Source: F23-D06 sp045116675 (GTDB lineage Bacteria; Bacteroidota; Bacteroidia; Bacteroidales; WCHB1-69). Taken from it: 16,529 nt of DNA. This document shows, piece after piece, positions 1 to 6,208 of the stretch (its first letter is position 1; every line of letters starts with the position of its first letter). The DNA lies in contig JBGUMF010000100.1 of NCBI GenBank assembly GCA_045116675.1, positions 1-16,529 on the forward strand, read 5' to 3'. The notes beneath the pieces are model-generated. The model was not told where the DNA came from. It searched no databases and was given only the letters and a program-made list of their open reading frames with translations. A program made the position numbers and the translations under genes.

Positions 1-145
1 GTCTGTCCCGGCCTCATCGCTTGCGAACCTCAAAAAAATCCTTGAGTATTTGCTACATCTTTCTTCATTCTTTCAATGAACTTCCCCTTTCCACTCGCCT
101 CGCAGGACCGCTGTCCTTTCCCCCTCATTTGGGACCGCAAAAATA
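1..145 (-). other. Possible leader of a leftward transcript (perhaps rRNA operon)
   Basis: On the minus strand a perfect TAnnTTTG box (TATTTTTG, 145-138) is followed by a non-coding stretch running off the left edge. It contains GTTCATTGAAAG (81-70), which resembles the GTTCTTTGA-type motifs seen in rRNA leaders and spacers, and a small hairpin with CTCAA/TTGAG arms (29-46). No convincing ORF lies here. A leader upstream of a 16S gene beyond the edge would fit, but no rRNA sequence is visible, so this is inference. No -33 TTG is evident. Confidence 0.3.
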
Positions 146-505
146 GTGCTTTTTTCATTCACTCGGCACTATGCTACCATCTTTTTTCTGATATTTTTAC
201 TATCTATCTGAATATCAGTGAGAAAAAATTTCAAAAATTACAGTTTTCAACATTTTATTTTTAATAAGTGTCCGTTTTTCGCCCTTTCTTTAGAACAATT
301 TCAAACCAATCGAACGAAAGGTTTCGGAGTTTTCAACCGAAAGTTGTCAAAAACTGAAAGCAAAATGAGCTCCAACCGGGCACAATCAGAAGCCGTTTTA
401 CTGGCTTTTCCCATCCTCAAAATAGCACACTCTCCCCCCGGCCCTATCCTTCTTATATTATAAAGCATCCTTTTCCCCACATCTTATAATCGTAAAAAAG
501 ATTCA
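146..505. other. AT-rich intergenic region without a recognisable gene
   Basis: This stretch has short open frames only. Their translations are low in complexity and rich in Phe, Ser and Lys, with no recognisable family. There are a few weak hairpins, for example AAGCC/GGCTT at 390-407, but none has a strong T-tract. It probably serves as upstream sequence for the rpsU promoter on one side and for a leftward transcript on the other. I see nothing else in it. Confidence 0.6.
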
Positions 506-538
506 TTGTTACATATATTAAAAAAAAGTGTATTTTTG
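506..538 (+). promoter_or_regulatory. Promoter of rpsU
   Basis: A perfect Bacteroidetes -7 box (TATTTTTG, 531-538) is preceded 22 nt upstream by TTG (506-508), close to the usual -33 spacing. It is the only promoter in the window where both elements are seen. Transcription should start near 543-546, giving a leader of about 45 nt. Confidence 0.7.
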
Positions 539-570
539 CAGCCCAAAATTAACAACAGTATTAACAAAAA

Positions 571-581
571 AAGAAAGAGGT
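571..581 (+). promoter_or_regulatory. Shine-Dalgarno-like site of rpsU
   Basis: The leader reads AGAAAGAGGT (572-581), ending 7 nt before the ATG. It matches the complement of the 16S 3' end (AGAAAGGAGGTG) apart from one missing G. Most other genes here have A-rich leaders with no such site. Confidence 0.6.
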
Positions 582-588
582 ATTTTTT

Positions 589-783
589 ATGATCATTGTT
601 CCCATTAAAGAAAACGATTCTATCGACAAAGCGCTGAAAAGACTGAAGAAGAAATTCGACAAAATTGGTATCAAGAAAGAAATCCGTCAAAGACAGGAAT
701 TCACCAAGAAAAGCGTTATCCGTAGGGAACAACTGCGCAAGGCCATCTACGTACAGCATCTGCGCGAAGCTGAAAACGAATAG
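589..783 (+). CDS. rpsU: 30S ribosomal protein bS21
   Basis: The 64-residue basic protein is a full-length bS21. It starts MIIVPIKENDSIDKALKRLK and continues with the Lys/Arg-rich helical stretch typical of the family. bS21 binds the small subunit near the 3' end of 16S rRNA. In Flavobacterium johnsoniae, a member of the same phylum, bS21 with bS18 and bS6 sequesters the anti-Shine-Dalgarno. The ATG at 589 is the only sensible start and lies 7 nt after a Shine-Dalgarno-like site. It is the first gene of a cluster with xerC and hpf, but a strong hairpin terminator directly follows it, so much of its transcription probably ends before xerC. Identity is very secure. Confidence 0.97.
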   Translation: MIIVPIKENDSIDKALKRLKKKFDKIGIKKEIRQRQEFTKKSVIRREQLRKAIYVQHLREAENE

Positions 784-802
784 TCACGATGGCTTTATCA
801 TT

Positions 803-830
803 AAAACAGGGAATCCCCTGTTTTTTTTAT
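803..830 (+). terminator. Rho-independent terminator after rpsU
   Basis: Inverted arms AAAACAGGG (803-811) and CCCTGTTTT (816-824) enclose a 4-nt loop and run into an eight-T tract (821-828). It begins about 20 nt after the rpsU stop. No perfect TAnnTTTG box is visible between it and xerC, so xerC may rely on read-through or on a weak AT-rich promoter at 831-871. Confidence 0.85.
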
Positions 831-871
831 AAACTATAACAACGTATATTAATATATACAATAATATATTA

Positions 872-1762
872 ATGGATTTTTCCACATTCATCCACTATCT
901 GCAATACGAAAAGCGCGTATCCCCGCATACGGTGGAGGCATACAGGCGCGACCTCGAGCAGTTTTCCAACTACATGGAAAACTGTTTGGACATCCACGAT
1001 ATGGCTGAAATCGGAAACAATGAAATCCGGACGTGGATTATCACCCTACTGGAAGATGACAAGCACAGTGCCCGGACCGTCAACCGAAAAATCAGCACCC
1101 TGCGGGCATTTTTCCGACACGAATTGAAAAACGGACGGGTCACACACGACCCCATGATGCTGATTCGGGCCCCGAAATTCTCCAAACGGCTCCCGGAATA
1201 CGTGGAAGCCCGCGACATGGAACGACTTTTCGAGCCTGAAATGTTCGCTGACAACTTCGACGGCATGCGCGACCGACTGATTTTAGAACTGTTTTACGAC
1301 ACCGGAATACGCTTGAGCGAGCTGCGCAATCTCCGGAAAAACGACATCGACCTCAACCAGCAGACCGTTAAAGTGCTGGGTAAACGCAACAAAGAGCGCA
1401 TCATCCCCATCGGCAAAACTCTGACGGACTTATTAACAAAATATATGGGGTATTATCCGAAAAATATATGCGCGGATAACGAAAATTATTATATCTTTGT
1501 AACCGCTGACGGACAACTCTTGTATCCGAAAGCTATCTATAGAATTGTTCGAAAATATCTGGACATGGTAACGACCATTGACAAACGGAGCCCGCACGTC
1601 ATTCGACACACCTTTGCCACGCACATGCTCAACAACGGTGCCGATCTGAATGCCATCAAGGAGATTTTAGGGCACAGCAGTCTGGCGGCCACCCAAGTAT
1701 ATACGCACAACTCTATGGAACAACTCAAATCAATTTATAAACAAGCCCATCCACGGGCATAA
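872..1762 (+). CDS. xerC: Tyrosine recombinase XerC
   Basis: The 296-residue length is that of chromosomal XerC/XerD. Residues 1-85 form the SAM-like core-binding domain and about 105-290 the catalytic domain. All six catalytic positions are visible: R147 (TGIRLSEL), K171 (VLGKRNKER), H242 and R245 (SPHVIRHTFATH), H268 (LGHSSL) and nucleophile Y277 (QVYTH). Such enzymes resolve chromosome dimers at dif during division. Its place between rpsU and hpf is, from memory, a common Bacteroidetes arrangement, which argues for the housekeeping recombinase and against a mobile-element integrase. XerC and XerD are hard to separate by sequence alone; context favours XerC. hpf begins 15 nt after its stop. 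Codons about 188-215 are much more AT-rich than the rest. Confidence 0.9.
   Translation: MDFSTFIHYLQYEKRVSPHTVEAYRRDLEQFSNYMENCLDIHDMAEIGNNEIRTWIITLLEDDKHSARTVNRKISTLRAFFRHELKNGRVTHDPMMLIRAPKFSKRLPEYVEARDMERLFEPEMFADNFDGMRDRLILELFYDTGIRLSELRNLRKNDIDLNQQTVKVLGKRNKERIIPIGKTLTDLLTKYMGYYPKNICADNENYYIFVTADGQLLYPKAIYRIVRKYLDMVTTIDKRSPHVIRHTFATHMLNNGADLNAIKEILGHSSLAATQVYTHNSMEQLKSIYKQAHPRA
1492..1499 (+). promoter_or_regulatory. Possible internal promoter for hpf
   Basis: A perfect TATCTTTG -7 box lies inside an unusually AT-rich part of xerC (about 1433-1500), roughly 280 nt before hpf. No -33 TTG is seen at the right spacing, and the box also encodes ordinary residues (IFV), so it may be chance. 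Confidence 0.25.
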
Positions 1763-1764
1763 AC

Positions 1765-1773
1765 AAAGGAGGT
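1765..1773 (+). promoter_or_regulatory. Consensus Shine-Dalgarno of hpf
   Basis: AAAGGAGGT, a nine-base match to the anti-Shine-Dalgarno complement, ends 4 nt before the hpf ATG. This is the strongest ribosome binding site in the window. It is unusual in a phylum where the anti-Shine-Dalgarno is generally thought to be occluded. Confidence 0.8.
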
Positions 1774-1777
1774 TATT

Positions 1778-2080
1778 ATGACAATTAACATTTCTTCCGT
1801 CCATTTCAAAACGGATCAAAAGTTAGAAGACTTCATCAACGAAAAAGTTGAGAAACTCAACAAGGTTCACGACGGCATCATCGGCGCAGAAGTCACCTTG
1901 AAACTCGAAAACACCGAAGCTCCTGAGAACAAGACCGCCGATATCCGAATCAAAATCCGCGGTAATGACGCCATCGCCAGCAAGACCGCCAAAAGTTTCG
2001 AGGAGGCCACCGACCTCTCCGTTGACGCACTGAAGAAACAGTTGCAGAAAATCAAAGAGAAAGAACAGACCAAACGATAA
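1778..2080 (+). CDS. hpf: Short ribosome hibernation-promoting factor (HPF/RaiA)
   Basis: The 100-residue protein has the length and layout of short HPF/YfiA. The N-terminal strand is TINISSVHFKTDQKLEDFI, followed by a helix, a central strand (AEVTLKLENTE), the strand IRIKIRGNDAIASKTAKSFE and a final helix with a Lys-rich tail (KKQLQKIKEKEQTKR). Family members bind the 30S decoding centre of idle ribosomes; the short form lacks the C-terminal dimerisation domain of long HPF. The start at 1778 is fixed by the Shine-Dalgarno just upstream. It is probably cotranscribed with xerC (15-nt gap) and ends at a strong bidirectional terminator. In many relatives, as I recall, tRNAs and tuf follow this gene; here they do not. 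Confidence 0.92.
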   Translation: MTINISSVHFKTDQKLEDFINEKVEKLNKVHDGIIGAEVTLKLENTEAPENKTADIRIKIRGNDAIASKTAKSFEEATDLSVDALKKQLQKIKEKEQTKR

Positions 2081-2098
2081 AACGCTGTCCTATAAGAC

Positions 2099-2135
2099 AA
2101 AAAAAAGGCTCTTGAAATTTCAAGAGCCTTTTTTT
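2099..2135. terminator. Bidirectional terminator between hpf and the SIMPL gene
   Basis: A perfect 22-bp palindrome (2107-2128, arms GGCTCTTGAAA and TTTCAAGAGCC) is flanked by an A tract on the left and a T tract on the right (2129-2135). It can therefore terminate transcription from both sides. It lies 18 nt after the hpf stop and about 15 nt beyond the end of the convergent SIMPL gene. Confidence 0.9.
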
Positions 2136-2150
2136 GATGTCCTGACGCTA

Positions 2151-2891
2151 TTATTTCACATAATAGGTGAGTTTCATGTTGATGCTCACTCTCTTCTGTT
2201 TGGAAGAAGTGTTGAACGCGCCACCCCAAGTGTAATCCTCATCTGCGGAGTTGGGAGCCGTAATTTGGAAGACGCCGGTATTGGCCGTCTTCAAGTCGCC
2301 CAATTTGCCGCCGGCATTCTCCGTGATGGTCAAAGCGCGGTCGCGGGCATTCTTGGAAGCCTCCGCCAACATTTCAAGCTTCAAATCCGCCAGCTTTGTG
2401 TAATAATATTCCGGATGGTAACTGTCAATCTTAATGTTTTTATCATACAGTTCAGAGATTTCGCGGATAACCTTTTCCACCTTCTCCACATCTTTCGACT
2501 GGATTTTCACTACTTGGCTGGCTTGATAGCCGTTGAAGATCTGAACACTCTTCCGCAGGCTTTCATCCCATCTCCACTGGGTCTGCTCCTCCGTGGAAAT
2601 ATTGCCAAAATCCATTTCATCCTCAGAAATACCCTTCTCTTTCAGAAATGCCTTCACATCCGTCGCTTGGTTTTTCAGCGTGTTGTAAGCCGATTTCATG
2701 TCCATATCCTGTGCATCGTACCGCACACGCCATACAATCAAGTCGGAAGTAAAATCCTTTTCAGCTAATCCCGTGACAGACACCGTTTTAACAGGCTTTT
2801 TCGTCTTATAAAAAGCAACACCGATGGCGATAGCCGCCAGGAAGAAGAACGCGCCAATAATCAAGGCGATTGTAAGACCATTATTTTTCAT
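2151..2891 (-). CDS. SIMPL-domain (DUF541) membrane-anchored protein
   Basis: The 246-residue protein starts with a single hydrophobic helix (about 6-28), probably an uncleaved anchor. A periplasmic SIMPL domain follows (about 35-246), beginning KTVSVTGLAEKDFTSD, with the family's alternating strands and long helices (ALTITENAGGKLGDLKTANT). The conserved VxVxGxAE opening supports the family. SIMPL proteins are oligomeric envelope proteins with poorly known roles; members have been linked to oxidative stress (BP26/OmpA28, YggE), but no function can be assigned here. The ATG at 2891 places the basic MKNN ahead of the helix. It is separated from the upstream T9SS cargo gene by 93 nt with a weak terminator. 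No clear -7 box was found for it. Confidence 0.85.
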   Translation of the reverse strand: MKNNGLTIALIIGAFFFLAAIAIGVAFYKTKKPVKTVSVTGLAEKDFTSDLIVWRVRYDAQDMDMKSAYNTLKNQATDVKAFLKEKGISEDEMDFGNISTEEQTQWRWDESLRKSVQIFNGYQASQVVKIQSKDVEKVEKVIREISELYDKNIKIDSYHPEYYYTKLADLKLEMLAEASKNARDRALTITENAGGKLGDLKTANTGVFQITAPNSADEDYTWGGAFNTSSKQKRVSINMKLTYYVK

Positions 2892-2956
2892 AGCATTTAA
2901 TTTTAAAAATACATTCTAAAAACGCAAGGTGATTGAAAAAATTATCAGATTACATC

Positions 2957-2988
2957 AAAAAAAATTATCAATATAACTCGTTGATTAT
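2957..2988 (-). terminator. Weak terminator after the T9SS cargo gene
   Basis: On the minus strand the arms ATAATCAA and TTGATAAT (one mismatch, 9-nt loop) run into eight Ts (plus-strand A tract 2957-2964). The 5' arm overlaps the TAA stop of the cargo gene. The stem is short and AT-rich, so termination may be partial. Confidence 0.45.
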
Positions 2989-5582
2989 CTTATCAATGTA
3001 ATAGAACCATGCAGTTCATAAGACATCTGTCCCGTCAACGTGTTCACAAAAACATCGCAACTGTAGTAATAAACGCCGTCGGAGCAGGTGCCGAAGGTGT
3101 CGGTGTCCATTCCGTCCCACAGGATATCCGGATCGGACGTAGAGAATACCCGTTTGCCCCAACGATTGTAAATCCGCATATCCACCTTCACCACCCCGTG
3201 ATAGGGCAGGAATGGCGTGAACAGATCGTTTACCCCATCGCCATTCGGCGTGAACACGTTCGGGAAACGGTATTCGAGGCAGTCGTAGATGTCAAAGCAA
3301 GTTGTATCCGACATCGCTGTCACATTCCGGTTAGAGTCGGCGACAATCATGGCAAAGCAGCCTACGATTTCCGCATCGCCGGACAGGTGATATTCACAGG
3401 AGGCGGGGTAACATATCTGCGAAGATTCTAATGAGTCAACGCACACGAACGGGGATTGCAAGGTGGGTTTATAATAGAAATAGTAGTAGCGGGCATCTGA
3501 TTCCGCAGAATCCGAGGTAAACCTCCAGGAGTAAACGACTTCGCGACAATCTGTTGTGATGGAGAGTTCCGGCATTTGCGGCGGCTCGTTATCTATAGGA
3601 ACCGCACGCACCTGCTGAGACCGATTGAAGAGCGGCCCCAGCGTGTCGGGAATCCAGTAATATCCGCGGGCGCAGACGTAATAGCTGTACATCCGTCCAT
3701 TCTCCAGACCATTATCCGTATAAGAGATGGTCTGCGTACTCCCGATGGAATCCCATTGGTGTTCACCATAGCGGTAAACTGTGTACTCCACATTGCTCCA
3801 AGGCTGCTGCACCGACCATGAGAGATTCACCTTCCGATCGCCAGGATTGGCGGACAGGAAAATAGAGGTGGCCGGATCAGAATATTCCACCACAGTGTCG
3901 TTATTGTTGAACGAAACCTGATATGTATAAGACAAACCGTCCGTATTCAAATCATGGTCCAGATATTCAGCGGTATCGGTTTGAGACATCACAATAGGAT
4001 CAGTATTCAGCTGTGTGTAAGCACTTTCCGCAGAAGATTTTCGATACAGATTGTAAAAATATGGCGGTGGGAATGCAGACGAGTCCACCTCCGGAGGGGC
4101 CACCCAACGCACTTTCAGCGTTCCGTGAGCTGTATCGGTCGTTATCACATCGGCATTGATGATGAGCGGGGCATCGTTGGCAATATGGATGCAGACCTCA
4201 TCCGACACAATGCTTTCAGAGCCGTCAGGGAAAAGGGCCACCACCCTGTAACAATATTCATTGGCATGATACAGAGGCCGATACGAGCCATCGTCAAACC
4301 AGATGGTATCCATCCAATCTGCCGTGGAGCCTATCCACTCGTAACCGGCATCAGCAGGCATCCCCGTTTCACAATACGCCGGATCGAACGGATTGCTGCC
4401 ACTGCGCCGGTACACATCATAGCCTACCGCATTGGGACAACTGTCCGGATGCCAGTATAGGGTGACAGCATTGCCATACGGCACCGCCTCAATTATCTTC
4501 GGTTTTGGAGCTATAATCCTGATATTCATTCGTTTGAATGAAACAAGTTCCACATGCGGGCCATTATCACGGGCCTTGAACAGCACCGTATAAGGCGTTT
4601 TTTTCACATGGGAGCAGTTGGTATTCCAGAAAAATGAAACATGATACGGCACCGAATCGGTGATGGGCATGAACTGGGCGGGCGATTCCGGTACGAACAG
4701 TGGCTCGCCCGAAGCCTCCAATGTTACGCGTGTGGATGTTTGATCTTTTACCAGCACATCCATTTTAAGTGGCGAGCCAGCCACCACGCAGGTGTCATGT
4801 ACTTCAATCACAGGCGGTTGGTTGTTGCACGGTGCGATGGAAATCTGCATATCACGAACCATGCTGCTGATGAGCATCCCGTTACGCCACTCGCGAATCA
4901 GGATAGCGATATTGTATTCTCCGGCCATCGTAGGCGAGTCCCAAATCAAGTCGCCGGTGATGGAATCTATGGTGATATAGTTGGAGGCATGCGGCAGGGA
5001 GTAACCTGGAATCTCGCCCCCATCCATACCGCGACAAGCTATCAGGCTATAAGAAAGGCTGTCACCATCGGGATCATAAGCACCGGGATTGTGGTAGTAA
5101 ATCACATTGGTACACCCGTTGTCCACCGGCGGATTCAGCAGCTGCGGCGACGAATTGCCCCCGATGAATGGATTAATGACGATAATGGTTTCTATAAAAA
5201 ACGGAATTTCCACCGAACTGGGGATGTTTAGGATTCCCGCGTTACGGTTCGGGTCTTCGAAAGAGACATGGAACGTTCCTGCTGCCGAGAACGTGTGCTG
5301 GGTGATATAGACATTCTTGCTGATATTGTCCGGCAAGTTGATTTTCTGCGAGCGTGGCACGGTAGATGTCGTACCGTCGCCCCAGGTGATGTCGATCTCA
5401 GGCCGGTCGGCGAGGCTGGGCGTATAGGTATAGGTAGTGATGGTAAACTCATACGTCAGGCCCGACACATACACATAGCTGATCTCACCGGCACGTTGGT
5501 GCGTGGCGAACAGGCTGAACGAACAGAAGAGCAGAAGCAGAATCCCGAACAGCCGGAGCCGATATTGTCGGAATCTATTCAT
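2985..5582 (-). CDS. Large secreted FN3-repeat protein with T9SS type-B (gliding motility-associated) C-terminal domain
   Basis: The 865-residue product has a signal peptide (about 1-26, basic MNRFRQYRLRLF then Leu/Phe-rich, ending FATHQ). Next comes an N-terminal domain starting HQRAGEISYVYVSGLTYEF, of the type seen in gliding-associated proteins, and a PKD/Ig-like part with PDGDSLSY (about 171-178). Four FN3-like repeats follow (about 360-467, 470-575, 578-662, 665-760), recognisable from recurrent YxVYRR and YCYRV strands. The last 95 residues carry the type-B sorting domain: YRFPNVFTPNGDGVNDLF, IYNRWGKRVF, WDGM and SDGVYYY. Such proteins cross the outer membrane by the type IX system and stay on the surface or are released. 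The ATG at 5582 overlaps the upstream acetyltransferase stop by 8 nt; a TTG 15 nt earlier is less likely. The binding target is unknown; adhesion is a guess from FN3 content. Confidence 0.88.
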   Translation of the reverse strand: MNRFRQYRLRLFGILLLLFCSFSLFATHQRAGEISYVYVSGLTYEFTITTYTYTPSLADRPEIDITWGDGTTSTVPRSQKINLPDNISKNVYITQHTFSAAGTFHVSFEDPNRNAGILNIPSSVEIPFFIETIIVINPFIGGNSSPQLLNPPVDNGCTNVIYYHNPGAYDPDGDSLSYSLIACRGMDGGEIPGYSLPHASNYITIDSITGDLIWDSPTMAGEYNIAILIREWRNGMLISSMVRDMQISIAPCNNQPPVIEVHDTCVVAGSPLKMDVLVKDQTSTRVTLEASGEPLFVPESPAQFMPITDSVPYHVSFFWNTNCSHVKKTPYTVLFKARDNGPHVELVSFKRMNIRIIAPKPKIIEAVPYGNAVTLYWHPDSCPNAVGYDVYRRSGSNPFDPAYCETGMPADAGYEWIGSTADWMDTIWFDDGSYRPLYHANEYCYRVVALFPDGSESIVSDEVCIHIANDAPLIINADVITTDTAHGTLKVRWVAPPEVDSSAFPPPYFYNLYRKSSAESAYTQLNTDPIVMSQTDTAEYLDHDLNTDGLSYTYQVSFNNNDTVVEYSDPATSIFLSANPGDRKVNLSWSVQQPWSNVEYTVYRYGEHQWDSIGSTQTISYTDNGLENGRMYSYYVCARGYYWIPDTLGPLFNRSQQVRAVPIDNEPPQMPELSITTDCREVVYSWRFTSDSAESDARYYYFYYKPTLQSPFVCVDSLESSQICYPASCEYHLSGDAEIVGCFAMIVADSNRNVTAMSDTTCFDIYDCLEYRFPNVFTPNGDGVNDLFTPFLPYHGVVKVDMRIYNRWGKRVFSTSDPDILWDGMDTDTFGTCSDGVYYYSCDVFVNTLTGQMSYELHGSITLIR

Positions 5583-6153
5583 CCTGAAGCGGCACAACCC
5601 TGTTGTCAGTTAGTTTATAACAATGTCCACATTCGGGACAGGAGGCCATTCCATCCCCATCAAAAGCCAATGTATGTCCGCACTTACTCACCCAGCCGAT
5701 CTGCCGGGCGGGATTGCCAGCCACAAGCGCGTAATCCGGCACATCGTGCGTGACGACACTGCCCGCGCCGACCAACGCATAGCGACCCACCGTATGGCCG
5801 CACACAATAGTGGCATTGGCGCCAATAGTAGCCCCTTTCTGCAGCAATGTCTTCTTAAATTCTGATTTTCTTTCTATAAAACTTCTGGGATTCAACACAT
5901 TCGTAAATACCGCAGAAGGGCCCAGGAAAACATCCTCCTCACACTCCACCCCATCATAAATCGAAACGTTGTTCTGCACCTTCACACGGTTTCCCAACTT
6001 CACGCCATCGGCCACAAACACATTCTGACCAATAATGCAGTTCTCACCGATGACGCATCGGGGCATCAGATGGGAGAAATGCCATATCCGGGTGCCGTCG
6101 CCAATTTGGCAACCAGTATCTACAACTGCGGTGGGATGTACGAAGTAGGGCAT
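5575..6153 (-). CDS. wbpD: WbpD-like UDP-2-acetamido-3-amino-glucuronate N-acetyltransferase
   Basis: The 192-residue left-handed beta-helix protein is packed with hexapeptide repeats (IGDGTRIWHF, IGENCIIGQNVFVADG, LGNRVKVQNNVSIYDG, IGANATIVCGHTVG). The family-typical GPSAVFTNVLNPRS (78-91) and VAGNPARQIGWVS (144-156) are present. Length and sequence closely recall Pseudomonas WbpD and Bordetella WlbB, which transfer acetyl from acetyl-CoA to the 3-amino group of UDP-GlcNAc(3NH2)A. The C-terminal tail has four Cys (158, 172, 175, 178) in a CxxC arrangement, possibly a zinc ribbon. It lies 54 nt downstream of the WbpE-like aminotransferase that would make its substrate, and overlaps the next gene by 8 nt. 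A related sugar substrate is the main alternative. Confidence 0.85.
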   Translation of the reverse strand: MPYFVHPTAVVDTGCQIGDGTRIWHFSHLMPRCVIGENCIIGQNVFVADGVKLGNRVKVQNNVSIYDGVECEEDVFLGPSAVFTNVLNPRSFIERKSEFKKTLLQKGATIGANATIVCGHTVGRYALVGAGSVVTHDVPDYALVAGNPARQIGWVSKCGHTLAFDGDGMASCPECGHCYKLTDNRVVPLQDE

Positions 6154-6156
6154 AAG

Positions 6157-6208
6157 GGTTTATAAGGTTTATAAGGTTTGTAATGTTAAATAGCTAATGG
6201 CAAATGGC
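6157..6208. repeat. Tandem 9-mers and 7-mers filling the spacer between the aminotransferase and wbpD
   Basis: Three tandem nonamers (GGTTTATAA 6157-6165, GGTTTATAA 6166-6174, GGTTTGTAA 6175-6183) are followed after 4 nt by three tandem heptamers. On the minus strand the heptamers read GCCATTT, GCCATTA, GCTATTT (6208 down to 6188). The heptamers begin within the aminotransferase stop codon and the nonamers end a few nucleotides before the wbpD ATG. Confidence 0.8.

Noticed and set aside
390..410. Hairpin AAGCC/GGCTT followed by Ts
   Set aside because: Only a 5-bp stem with an 8-nt loop, and no gene upstream for it to terminate.
76..463. Two short plus-strand open frames (62 and 81 codons) at the left end
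   Set aside because: Low-complexity translations in an AT-rich region, no leader features, no recognisable family, and they overlap each other in different frames.
844..859. GTATAT/ATATAC hairpin in the xerC leader
   Set aside because: Short AT-only stem in a very AT-rich stretch; expected by chance and not placed to hide the start codon.
872..1762. Tyrosine recombinase as sign of a mobile element or invertible DNA
   Set aside because: Its position between rpsU and hpf and its length fit the housekeeping Xer recombinase; no flanking att-like or invertible repeats were seen.
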